From Rhodospirillaceae bacterium UBA6219 (GTDB taxonomy: Bacteria; Pseudomonadota; Alphaproteobacteria; Rhodospirillales; Magnetospirillaceae): 43,330 nt of DNA. The stretch lies in the NCBI GenBank assembly GCA_002435715.1, contig DISD01000046.1, forward strand, positions 1 to 43,330, read 5' to 3'. Shown one piece after another: positions 7,142 to 14,452 of this stretch. How positions within the stretch are numbered: position 1 is the stretch's first letter; the number at the start of each line of letters is the position of its first letter. The translations under genes were made by a program, and so were the position numbers. The notes under the pieces were generated by a model, which was not told the origin of the DNA, ran no database searches, and saw only the letters and a list, made by a program, of their open reading frames with translations.

Positions 7142-8446
7142 ATGTTTGCGGGAATTGACTTCGGCACGACCAACAGCGCCATCGGCCTGCTCGACTCCTC
7201 TGGCGACGTGCGGGTGGTTTCGCATCATCACCCGGCCGGTCTTTCCGACACTCTCCGCTCGATCCTGGCCTTCGACCGCCATCACTGCGATGCCGCTGGC
7301 CGCCCGCGGCCGCTGGTTGGCCATGAAGCCATTGCCACATATCTCGAGGGTGACGGCGACTGCCGTCTGCTGCAGTCGTTCAAAAGCTACCTGACCAGCC
7401 GCATCTTCAGCAGCGCCACGATTTTCAACCGGACCTATACGCTCGAGCAGATGATCGCCCTGGTGGTCGAGCGCCTGCGTCAGGCCGCGGAAGCAGCGGG
7501 CGGAGCGGCGGGTGGAGCGGCGATACGGCGGGTGGTCGCCGGCCGTCCGGTGCGCTTCGTCGCCGAAGACGGCAAGATCGAGGACGACTACGCCCTTACC
7601 CGCCTGCGGCAGGCTTTCGCCATTGCCGGTATCGACGAGGTGGCATTTGAATACGAGCCCATCGCCGCCGCCTATTACTACGAACGCGGTCTCGACCGCG
7701 ACGAGACGGTGCTGGTGGCCGATTTCGGCGGCGGAACCAGCGACTTCTCGCTGGTGCGGCTGGGGCCCGGACGGGCGCGCCTCAACCGTCCCGAGGACGC
7801 CATCATCGGCACCGGCGGTGTCGGTCTGGCCGGCGATTCCTTTGATCGCCGTATCGTCGAGTGCGGCATCGCCGAGTTCTTCGGCAAGAACACCGAATTC
7901 CGCAGCGGCGACAAGGCCCTACCCGTTCCCGACTGGCTTTACGGCAAGTTCTCGCGCTGGCACCACATTGCCTTTCTTGGCACCGGCTCAACCCTGCGGA
8001 TGCTGCGCGACATCCAGCGCCATGCCGACCATCCCGAGCGCATCGAGGACCTGCTGACGCTGATCGAACATAACCTCGGCTACCACCTCTACCGGGCGGT
8101 CGAGGCGGTGAAGCTCGCCCTCTCCCAGGCCGAAAGCACGACCTTCGCCTTTGACTACGATTCCATCCACATCGAGCGCCCAATCACCCGCGCCGAGTTT
8201 GAAAACTGGATCGCTCCCGATCTGGCAAAAATCGAGGATTGTGTGGAGACCCTGCTGCAAACCACCCAGACCCCGGCAGACCGCATCGACCGGGTCTTCC
8301 TGACCGGGGGGTCCTCGCTGGTTCCTTCCGTCCGGCGGATCTTTGCCCGTCGTTTCGGCCAAGAGCGTCTCAGCGGTGGGGGCGAATTCGTCTCGGTCGC
8401 GAGCGGCTTAGCCTACCGGGCGGAGGAGATCTTCGCCGCGGGATAG
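7142..8446 (+). CDS. YegD-like Hsp70-family ATPase without substrate-binding domain
   Basis: This 434-residue protein has only the actin/Hsp70 ATPase fold. Phosphate loop 1 is GIDFGTTNSAIGLL at the N-terminus, EPIAAAYYYE is the hinge motif, phosphate loop 2 is VADFGGGTSDFS, and the adenosine motif is FLTGGSSLVPSVRR. No beta-sandwich substrate-binding domain or lid follows, as in E. coli YegD. Cellular partners of this subfamily are not well established. An AAAGGG site lies before the ATG. It sits between chvG and hprK, genes usually adjacent in related bacteria, and its codon choice looks slightly less GC-biased, which hints at insertion. The product is probably cytosolic. Confidence 0.85.
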   Translation: MFAGIDFGTTNSAIGLLDSSGDVRVVSHHHPAGLSDTLRSILAFDRHHCDAAGRPRPLVGHEAIATYLEGDGDCRLLQSFKSYLTSRIFSSATIFNRTYTLEQMIALVVERLRQAAEAAGGAAGGAAIRRVVAGRPVRFVAEDGKIEDDYALTRLRQAFAIAGIDEVAFEYEPIAAAYYYERGLDRDETVLVADFGGGTSDFSLVRLGPGRARLNRPEDAIIGTGGVGLAGDSFDRRIVECGIAEFFGKNTEFRSGDKALPVPDWLYGKFSRWHHIAFLGTGSTLRMLRDIQRHADHPERIEDLLTLIEHNLGYHLYRAVEAVKLALSQAESTTFAFDYDSIHIERPITRAEFENWIAPDLAKIEDCVETLLQTTQTPADRIDRVFLTGGSSLVPSVRRIFARRFGQERLSGGGEFVSVASGLAYRAEEIFAAG

Positions 8447-8604
8447 CCGCACCATGGGCGCGAGGGGGCCGGAAGGGGACGGGCGGTTATCTGGTGTGAA
8501 ACAGGGAACCGGACGTTGCCGTAGAAAAGTGCTTCTGCAAAACCATGACCCATGGCGCTTATTGGCGGTGTGGCGGAGGGCATATGCGCGCTACCGGCAC
8601 CTAA

Positions 8605-8997
8605 TTATTTGCCAGGACAGGCAGCGTTCCGTCGCAGAAATTCAGCGAGGCCACGATCTAGCGAGCCGTAGGAGACCATGCTCTCGCTGATAAACAAGAT
8701 GTGGTCTCGTCCATCCGCCCTTTCCACATATCCAGTACTGACTTCCATACCGTTGCTGATGCGCACGAGAAACTGCCCTTCGCCCGTTCCCATTGGGAAG
8801 GAGATCTCCTCGGTGGCGTTCCGTGAGCCAGACCATATTCTCAGGTCACGAATGAACACCTCAGCATTCAAGTGCGTCGGCAAGGACACAGATAGGATCA
8901 GCCGGTTAGGTGGGCAGTCGGTGCTGGCGATCCACCCCATCAGAACCATCAGACATGCAACGCCAGCACCAGCGAGAACAAGGAGGAATGAGCGCAT
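8605..8997 (-). CDS. Small membrane-anchored hypothetical protein, coupled to the gene upstream
   Basis: This 130-residue protein begins MRSFLLVLAGAGVACLMVLM, a single N-terminal membrane helix or signal anchor (an in-helix Cys could also be a lipobox-like site, but the context is poor). A beta-rich extracytoplasmic part follows with two further Cys (in STDCPPN and near the end, NAACPGK) that could form a disulfide. The ATG at 8997 has AGGAGGAG just upstream; an alternative ATG at 9018 overlaps the stop of the upstream gene as TGATG. No family is recognised. Tight coupling to the large peptidoglycan-binding/DUF6973-like protein suggests a partner or protective role, which is inference only. 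Base composition is lower in GC than its neighbours. Confidence 0.6.
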   Translation of the reverse strand: MRSFLLVLAGAGVACLMVLMGWIASTDCPPNRLILSVSLPTHLNAEVFIRDLRIWSGSRNATEEISFPMGTGEGQFLVRISNGMEVSTGYVERADGRDHILFISESMVSYGSLDRGLAEFLRRNAACPGK

Positions 8998-9017
8998 CTC
9001 ACTCCTCCTCGCCAACA

Positions 9018-11123
9018 TCAGCGCCGGGGTGGATAGGTAAGGTCGCCGCCCATCGGAGCAGGAATGTTGAATGGCCTCGTTTGAAGCTTTCCGGCCTTGA
9101 TTGCTTCACGAATTACCTCCTCGTCGGACCTGTCCTTGTTGCGCGGATCAGAAGCCAATTCGCGCCCGATGGCGTTGTTGTACAAGTCCATCAGGCGCTC
9201 TCCATCGGGCCGATCATTTCGCTCATGACCGTCGCCAAATGCCCTGGCAGCGCCGTCTCCAATTTCTTTGCTCATCTTATACGCCCATAAGGCGTGGCGG
9301 AAGGCATCTCCCTCACCATCCCCAAGAGAGGGGCGGTTGTTCGCATATTCCTTTTCTGCTGCTTCGGTTGCCTGCTTTGCAGCCTGTTTTGCCTTGATGG
9401 CATCAAGCGGATGTTTGATCGCGTTCCCGTAATCCCCGCTCCCGTCATGCTGGTAGCCCAATTGCTCATACAGTACCTGCGGATCAATGGGCTTATTTGT
9501 CGGCGATGGCATGGAGGGTTTTCCGGCCTGCTTGGCCGGCTGCTGTGCCGGTTTATCCGGCTGCGCAGTCGAAGAGGTCTCCGGCGGCACCGGAGCCGGC
9601 TTGCTCTCTGGGGGCTGCGTGGCAGGCGGTGTCGGAGGAACCGGTTGTGGCTGGGGCGCTGGTTCGGGTTTCAGCGGTTCCTGAGCTGGAGTCGGTGCAG
9701 GCGTGGGTGTGGACACCTGTTCCGGCGCGGCCTCCGGCTTCTTCTCCGCCTCCGCCGCCAACCCCGCCTTCTGCATCTGGGTAGCGAAGCTGGCCGCCTG
9801 GGCTGGGTTCTTTTCCCCCATGATCTCGTGCACGGCGGCGAGATAGGGCATGGCCTCGGCTCGGTTGCGACCGATCTCGCCCCGGAAGTGGGTGATCGCG
9901 TCGGCGTAATTGCCCCGCCCCAACAGCACCTCTGCCATGTTGCCCGCCGCCCAGCGGTCGGCGCCTTGGGCGGAACCGAACGGGGTTTTGGGGGCGGCGG
10001 CGATCCGCTCCTCCTCGGTCGGTTCGCGGAAACCCTCACCCAGCGGCGCCAAGCGATAGGGCAGCATCTCGCCGCTGACCTTGTGGATTTCGCGGCGCAG
10101 GGTTTCCGCCTTGGCACCGTCGAGCTTCTGGAACCGTGCCAGCAGGTCGGCCACGTCGCCGCGCCCCTGGTCGCCATAATCGTCGATGGCCCTCTTCAGC
10201 ATGCGCGCGGTCTGGCTGGGATCGGAATCACGCACAAGCATCTCGGCATAGCCCTGGTTGGCGTCGCTACCTTCCTGATTGATGGTATGGCCTTGCAGCA
10301 GACGATTCCAGTCGTGGGGACGCGGCAAGGTGCCAGTGATGCCGCCCTGTTCCGGCAGGTCATTTCCAATGGGCGGAAAGCGCGGCGGCGTGGATTGCGG
10401 GCGCTCATTGATGACGTGCGGCTGCGGACGCGGATCGGGCGTCTTACCACCGTTCATGATGCGGATCAGCGCCTCCAATTGCTGTTGCGGCGTCAGTTCG
10501 CCGCCGGGCAGGTTGGAGTTGCCTGATGGCGGCTGGGGTTTCGGCATGGGAAAGGTGGTCGGCGGGTCGAACAACCCAGGATCACGGCTACCGGGGCGGG
10601 GCGGAGATTGGGGTTCGTCGCCGGGAAGAAGGACGCCCGGCCAATCGCCCTTGGGACCGCCCCAGAAATTCTGGGTCTGTGCATCTGGCTTGTTGGTGGT
10701 TTGAACCTGATGCCGGGTGTCCAGCAGACCGCCGATCTTGCCGATGGTGGGGCCGCTCGGCTTGAGGAAGCCGTCCACCTCCAGCCCCTTTTCCTTTTGG
10801 AAGCTGCGGATGGCCTGATCGAGGTTGGAATTGTGCCAGCCGCTGGGGCCGTCGCTGGTCAGCGGCTGGTAGTAGCCGGCATCGCCGAGGAAGGTTTCCA
10901 CCTTGGCGACGTCGGGGCGGAAGTTGTCGGCGCCGCTGCGACCTACCGTACCATGCAGGGTGAAGGGGCTGGGGCCGAACAGGTCCTCGACCAGGGCGCC
11001 GTCCTTCCACGCCTTCTGAAAGGCGGGCATGGCGGGATCGTCCTCGGGTGAGGCGCCAGCCCCCAGTGGCGAGGCGTTTCGTCTCGGCCGCGTGGTGAAA
11101 AAGGATTGTATATTTTCGAACAT
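9018..11123 (-). CDS. Large modular protein: peptidoglycan-binding-like domain, Pro-rich linker, DUF6973-like C-terminus
   Basis: This 701-residue protein starts MFENIQSFFTTRPRR at ATG 11123 (AAGGAG eight bases upstream; an ATG at 11195 lacks this). Residues about 74-128 look like a PG_binding_1 repeat (VETFLGDAGYY, LDQAIRSFQKEKGLEVDGF). A Pro/Gln-rich region, a helical middle (about 290-470) with a TPR-like stretch (NMAEVLLGRGNYADAITHFR) and a long Pro/Ala/Glu linker (about 468-534) follow. The C-terminal domain (about 595-680) carries GDAFRHALWAYKM, FGDGHE and DLYNNAIGREL, a conserved His/Asp/Asn pattern I recall from DUF6973-type domains found in toxin-like and wall-associated proteins. 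There is no signal peptide. The downstream small gene overlaps the stop. The function is unproven. Confidence 0.7.
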   Translation of the reverse strand: MFENIQSFFTTRPRRNASPLGAGASPEDDPAMPAFQKAWKDGALVEDLFGPSPFTLHGTVGRSGADNFRPDVAKVETFLGDAGYYQPLTSDGPSGWHNSNLDQAIRSFQKEKGLEVDGFLKPSGPTIGKIGGLLDTRHQVQTTNKPDAQTQNFWGGPKGDWPGVLLPGDEPQSPPRPGSRDPGLFDPPTTFPMPKPQPPSGNSNLPGGELTPQQQLEALIRIMNGGKTPDPRPQPHVINERPQSTPPRFPPIGNDLPEQGGITGTLPRPHDWNRLLQGHTINQEGSDANQGYAEMLVRDSDPSQTARMLKRAIDDYGDQGRGDVADLLARFQKLDGAKAETLRREIHKVSGEMLPYRLAPLGEGFREPTEEERIAAAPKTPFGSAQGADRWAAGNMAEVLLGRGNYADAITHFRGEIGRNRAEAMPYLAAVHEIMGEKNPAQAASFATQMQKAGLAAEAEKKPEAAPEQVSTPTPAPTPAQEPLKPEPAPQPQPVPPTPPATQPPESKPAPVPPETSSTAQPDKPAQQPAKQAGKPSMPSPTNKPIDPQVLYEQLGYQHDGSGDYGNAIKHPLDAIKAKQAAKQATEAAEKEYANNRPSLGDGEGDAFRHALWAYKMSKEIGDGAARAFGDGHERNDRPDGERLMDLYNNAIGRELASDPRNKDRSDEEVIREAIKAGKLQTRPFNIPAPMGGDLTYPPRR

Positions 11124-11144
11124 TGGTGATGCTCCTTGCGCTAT

Positions 11145-11207
11145 GGGCACGAAAAAGCCCGGCGTCGTTGCTGGCGCCGGGCAGAATTCGGGCATGAAAA
11201 AGCCCGG
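11145..11207. repeat. Imperfect direct repeat containing terminator cores
   Basis: GGGCACGAAAAAGCCCGG (11145-11162) and GGGCATGAAAAAGCCCGG (11190-11207) are identical at 17 of 18 positions and lie 45 bases apart. Each copy carries the U-tract and first stem arm of one of the two hairpins described separately, suggesting tandem duplication of a terminator module. Confidence 0.7.
11151..11182 (-). terminator. Terminator-like hairpin in the 5' leader of the 9018-11123 gene
   Basis: On the minus strand GCCCGGCG (11182-11175) pairs perfectly with CGCCGGGC (11164-11157), followed by five U. It lies only about 30 bases before the start codon of the gene it precedes and downstream of a good promoter, so it would cut the transcript short unless bypassed. 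Confidence 0.65.
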
Positions 11208-11227
11208 ACGGTGGAAACCGTTCGGGC
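11196..11227 (-). terminator. First terminator-like hairpin in the same leader
   Basis: On the minus strand an 11-bp stem (GCCCGAACGGT with ACCGTCCGGGC, one G-U pair; 11227-11217 and 11212-11202) with a UUCC loop is followed by five U (11201-11197). It begins about 18 bases after the predicted transcription start. The preceding RNA reads AUCACCACCACAACCACG, which would encode Thr or His/Asn runs but has no obvious start codon. Confidence 0.65.
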
Positions 11228-11251
11228 GTGGTTGTGGTGGTGATAGCCCTC

Positions 11252-11280
11252 AAGATAGCAAAGTGGCGACCGCTCGTCAA
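11252..11280 (-). promoter_or_regulatory. Sigma-70 promoter for the 9018-11123 gene
   Basis: On the minus strand TTGACG (11280-11275), a 17-base spacer and TATCTT (11257-11252) give a good housekeeping promoter. Transcription would start near 11245, directly before the two terminator-like hairpins. Confidence 0.65.
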
Positions 11281-11486
11281 TCACGTTTTGTTCTTGCGCG
11301 GACGCTAGGCTGCAACCCGGCAGCCCGGTGGAAGCGGAGAAGGTCCGGTAAGAGGAATCGGTACCGATCGATGGGGCGGCTGACACGGGTGTAAAGCCGT
11401 CCCCCCATACCTCTCCCCCCATTGATCCCCGCCCGCTGACCGCTTAAACAAACCCAGCCCCCCCCCGAACCGCACTGGGTCCCGTG

Positions 11487-12368
11487 ATGGAGCTGATTTC
11501 CAACCTTGCCGCCGTGGTGGCGCCGGTTTTCCTGATGTCGGCGATGGGGTATTTCTGGAAGCGGTTGGGCTATGCCTTCGATCAGGCCCTGGTCACCAAT
11601 CTGGTGACACTGGTCGGCGCGCCGTGTCTGGTGTTTTCCACCTTCACCAAGACCCCATTGCCGCTGGCCGAGTTGGGGACCATGGCGGTCGCCACCATCG
11701 CCTGTCTGGGCATTTTCGCCGTGGTGGCTGGGGTGGGGCTGCGGGTGGCGGGGCAGCCGTTGCGCATTTATCTGCCGTCTTTGGTCTTTCCCAATATCGG
11801 CAATCTGGGGCTGCCGGTGTGTCTGTTCGCCTTTGACGATCGCGGCCTGACGCTCGCCATGATCTTTTTCGCGGTGACCACCATTGGCCAGTTCACCCTG
11901 GGGCCGGCCCTGGCGGCGGGCGAGTTCAATCTGCGCCGATTGCTGAAAATCCCCTTCATCTATGCGGTGATCGTGTCGATGGGGCTGGGTATTTGGGGGG
12001 TGTCGATCCCGCAATGGATCGCCAACACCGCATCCTTGGGCGGGGGATTGACGGTGCCGTTGATGTTGATGGCCCTGGGGGTCGCCCTGGCCCAGTTGCG
12101 GGCGACCAGCCTGCCCCGTGCGGTGACCATGTCGGTCATCCGCATCATCATGGGCGCGGCGGGCGGTTGGGCAGTGGCGGCTTTGCTGGACCTTGATCCG
12201 GTCCAGCGTGGCGTGGTCATCCTGGAAAGCGCCATGCCGGTGGCGGTGTTCAACTATCTGTTCGCCGTCATGTACAACAACGCCCCCGAGGAAGTGGCCG
12301 GCATGGTGCTGGTGTCCACGGTGATCAGCTATCTGACGCTGCCGATCCTGGTGATGGTGCTGGTCTAA
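11487..12368 (+). CDS. AEC (auxin efflux carrier) family transporter
   Basis: This 293-residue integral membrane protein has about ten hydrophobic segments, arranged as two halves around a polar middle. LVFPNIGNLGLPV (about residue 98-110) is the conserved Asn/Gly-rich crossover motif of bile/AEC-type transporters, and MPVAVFNYLFAVMYN in the second half is its counterpart. AEC proteins move organic anions such as malate or malonate; the substrate here is unknown. The ATG at 11487 is used; a GTG directly before it is also open. A run of nine C lies about 20 bases upstream where a ribosome site would be expected, and no good Shine-Dalgarno is seen. hprK begins 42 bases after the stop on the same strand. 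Confidence 0.85.
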   Translation: MELISNLAAVVAPVFLMSAMGYFWKRLGYAFDQALVTNLVTLVGAPCLVFSTFTKTPLPLAELGTMAVATIACLGIFAVVAGVGLRVAGQPLRIYLPSLVFPNIGNLGLPVCLFAFDDRGLTLAMIFFAVTTIGQFTLGPALAAGEFNLRRLLKIPFIYAVIVSMGLGIWGVSIPQWIANTASLGGGLTVPLMLMALGVALAQLRATSLPRAVTMSVIRIIMGAAGGWAVAALLDLDPVQRGVVILESAMPVAVFNYLFAVMYNNAPEEVAGMVLVSTVISYLTLPILVMVLV

Positions 12369-12410
12369 GCCCCCCTTGACTTGCCGCCCCTCTGCGCACA
12401 CGCTGTTTTC

Positions 12411-12842
12411 ATGCATCTGGTACACGCCACCAGCGTCGAGATCGGCGGTCATGCCGTCTTGATCCGCGGGCCTTCGGGCAGCGGCAAGTCCGACCTTGCG
12501 TTGCGGCTGCTGGACCAGGGCGCGCAATTGGTGGCTGACGACCAATCGGCCTTAAGCGCCGAAAACGGCCGGTTGTTCGTGTCTTGCCCGGCCAACATCG
12601 CCGGCATGATCGAGGTCCGCGGCCTGGGCATCCTGCGCCTGCCCCACCGCGACCGGGTTCCCCTGGCCCTGGTGGTCGACCTGGTCGCCGCCAAGGATGT
12701 GGAGCGGCTGCCCGAGCCGTCGCGGGCGGCTTTTTTAGGTATCCAGGTACCGCGCGTAGCGCTGTACGCCTTCGAGTGTTCGACCCCGGCCAAGGTTCGC
12801 CTTGCCGTGTCGGTGGCGACGCGAGATAGTACCGTCTTGTAA
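12411..12842 (+). CDS. hprK: HPr kinase/phosphorylase, short alphaproteobacterial form
   Basis: This 143-residue protein is the catalytic domain only; Gram-positive HprK is about 310 residues. Walker A is GPSGSGKS at residues 20-27, the catalytic acid pair is in LVADDQ, and the family signature is IEVRGLGI. It phosphorylates HPr on the regulatory serine. ATG 12411 (MHLVHATSVEIGG) is chosen over one ten codons upstream. The stop overlaps the rapZ start as TAATG, and EIIA, HPr and EI follow, which fixes the role. Confidence 0.93.
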   Translation: MHLVHATSVEIGGHAVLIRGPSGSGKSDLALRLLDQGAQLVADDQSALSAENGRLFVSCPANIAGMIEVRGLGILRLPHRDRVPLALVVDLVAAKDVERLPEPSRAAFLGIQVPRVALYAFECSTPAKVRLAVSVATRDSTVL

Positions 12843-13726
12843 TGACCGAAACGCTCTCCCCCTTGGCGGCCCAGGGCCGCGCCGTCATCGTCACTGGCCT
12901 GTCCGGCGCCGGCAAGACCTCGGCGTTGAAAGTGCTCGAGGATCTGGGCTACGAGGCGGTGGACAACCTTCCCGTCACCCTGCTGTCCAATCTGATGAGC
13001 GGCGGCGGCACCCGCCCGTTGGCGGTGGGCATCGACATCCGCACCCGCGATTTCGGCGTCGAGCCGGTTCTGGCCGAAATCGACCGCATCATGGCCGAGA
13101 CCGGCCGCGCATTGCGCATGCTGTTCCTGGATTGCGACGACGAAGTGCTGCGGCGGCGCTTCACCGAAACCCGCCGACTGCATCCGTTGGCCACCGACCG
13201 GCCGCTGATCGACGGCATCCGCCACGAACGGGAATTGGTGTCGCCGCTGAAACGCCGCGCCGACGTGGTGTTCGACACCTCGAATTTGGCGCCGGGCGAG
13301 TTCAAACGGGTGCTGTCGTCGCATTTCGGGCTGGAAGGTGACAAGGGGCTGATGGTCTTCGTCACCTCTTTCGCCTATCGGGAAGGCCTGCCGCGCGAAG
13401 CCGATCTGGTGTTCGACGCCCGTTTCCTGGCCAATCCCCATTACGTCCCCGAGTTGAAGCCGTTGACCGGGCGCGACCAGGGGGTGGCCGATTACGTGGC
13501 GGCCGATCCGGCCTTCGCCGATTTCTTCGAGTCTTTGACCCATTTGCTCGCGCCGTTGTTGCCGCGCTTCGCCGCAGAGGGTAAGAGCTATCTAACCATC
13601 GCCATCGGTTGCACCGGTGGCCGTCACCGTTCGGTCTATACCGCCGAGCGGCTGGCCCAATGGCTGAAAGACCAGGGCGCCAGGGTCGAGCTTCGTCACC
13701 GCGAGCTGGGCCAGGAAGGGAAATGA
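12842..13726 (+). CDS. rapZ: RapZ/YvcJ-family nucleotide-binding protein
   Basis: This 294-residue protein has Walker A GLSGAGKTSALKVLEDLG at residues 19-36 and a C-terminal domain ending in the hallmark IAIGCTGGRHRSVYTAERL, which in E. coli RapZ is part of the RNA- and ligand-binding region. RapZ is an adaptor that controls glmS through small RNAs in enterobacteria; in alphaproteobacteria its target is less clear and it usually sits, as here, between hprK and PTS genes. A one-base overlap with hprK and a seven-base gap to the EIIA gene indicate one operon. Confidence 0.93.
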   Translation: MTETLSPLAAQGRAVIVTGLSGAGKTSALKVLEDLGYEAVDNLPVTLLSNLMSGGGTRPLAVGIDIRTRDFGVEPVLAEIDRIMAETGRALRMLFLDCDDEVLRRRFTETRRLHPLATDRPLIDGIRHERELVSPLKRRADVVFDTSNLAPGEFKRVLSSHFGLEGDKGLMVFVTSFAYREGLPREADLVFDARFLANPHYVPELKPLTGRDQGVADYVAADPAFADFFESLTHLLAPLLPRFAAEGKSYLTIAIGCTGGRHRSVYTAERLAQWLKDQGARVELRHRELGQEGK

Positions 13727-13733
13727 TGAGGGG

Positions 13734-14147
13734 ATGGAAATGATCGGTCTGGTACTCGTCACCCACGGCCAATTGGCCGAGGAACTGGTGGCCGCCATGG
13801 AACATGTGGTCGGCCCGCAACCCAATGTCGCGTCCGTGTGCATCGGCCCCGACGACGACATGGAACAGCGGCGCAACGACATCCTGGCCTCGGTAGCCAA
13901 GTGCGACGACGGCCATGGCGTGGTTCTGCTGACCGACATGTTCGGCGGCACGCCGTCCAACCTGGCCATTTCCATCATGGACAAGGCCAAGGTCGAGGTC
14001 ATCGCCGGCGTCAACCTGCCCATGCTGATCAAACTGGCCAGCGTGCGCCATTCCGAGCCCCTGGACGAAGCCTGTTCATCGGCCCAGGACGCCGGGCGCA
14101 AATACATCAACGTCGCCTCCAAGCTGTTGACCCAGGACCGGAAATGA
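13734..14147 (+). CDS. PTS EIIA component, mannose-type fold
   Basis: This 137-residue protein starts MEMIGLVLVTHGQLAEELV. His11 in VTHGQLA is the phospho-acceptor of the EIIA-Man family, and LLTDMFGGTPSNLA is the second family signature. No EIIB, EIIC or EIID gene is nearby, so it probably acts in phosphorelay signalling and not in sugar import (inference from known alphaproteobacterial incomplete PTS systems). The stop overlaps the HPr start as ATGA. A second ATG two codons downstream is an equally possible start. Confidence 0.9.
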   Translation: MEMIGLVLVTHGQLAEELVAAMEHVVGPQPNVASVCIGPDDDMEQRRNDILASVAKCDDGHGVVLLTDMFGGTPSNLAISIMDKAKVEVIAGVNLPMLIKLASVRHSEPLDEACSSAQDAGRKYINVASKLLTQDRK

Positions 14148-14446
14148 GCGCTGATTCCGCCCCGATCCTGGACAACCCCGAAACCCGTCAGGCCACCATC
14201 TGCAACCGCCGTGGCCTGCATGCGCGGGCCGCCGCCAAGTTCGTCAAGCTGGCCGCCACCTTCGACGCCCAGGTCAACGTCGCCCATCGCGGCACCGAAG
14301 TGTCGGGCATGTCCATCATGGGCCTGATGATGCTGGCCGCCGCCCCCGGTTGCGTCATCGACCTGGCCGCGTCGGGACCACAGGCGACCGAGGCGCTGGA
14401 TGCCATCTGCGCCCTGGTCGCCAACAAATTCGACGAAGAAGACTAG
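14144..14446 (+). CDS. ptsH: Phosphocarrier protein HPr
   Basis: The 100-residue product carries His26 in NRRGLHARAAAKF, the EI-dependent phosphorylation site, and Ser57 in GMSIMGLMML, 31 residues later, the same spacing as His15/Ser46 in classical HPr. That serine is the expected target of the HprK encoded 1.3 kb upstream. An N-terminal extension of about ten residues precedes the core. The ATG overlaps the EIIA stop, and the gene ends six bases before ptsI. Confidence 0.95.
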   Translation: MSADSAPILDNPETRQATICNRRGLHARAAAKFVKLAATFDAQVNVAHRGTEVSGMSIMGLMMLAAAPGCVIDLAASGPQATEALDAICALVANKFDEED

Positions 14447-14452
14447 CCGCCC

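Noticed and set aside
8460..8604. Sequence GGTGTGAAACAGGGAACCGG after the Hsp70 gene recalling a cobalamin riboswitch core
   Set aside because: No B12 box (AGCCAGGAGACCTGCC-like) or CCGCAACTG element follows, and no downstream cobalamin gene is in the right orientation.
11141..11422. Minus-strand frame containing YHHHNH, looked at as a His or Thr attenuator leader peptide
   Set aside because: The frame starts upstream of the predicted promoter start, and no start codon with a ribosome site lies between the transcription start and the repeats; the gene downstream is not an amino-acid gene.
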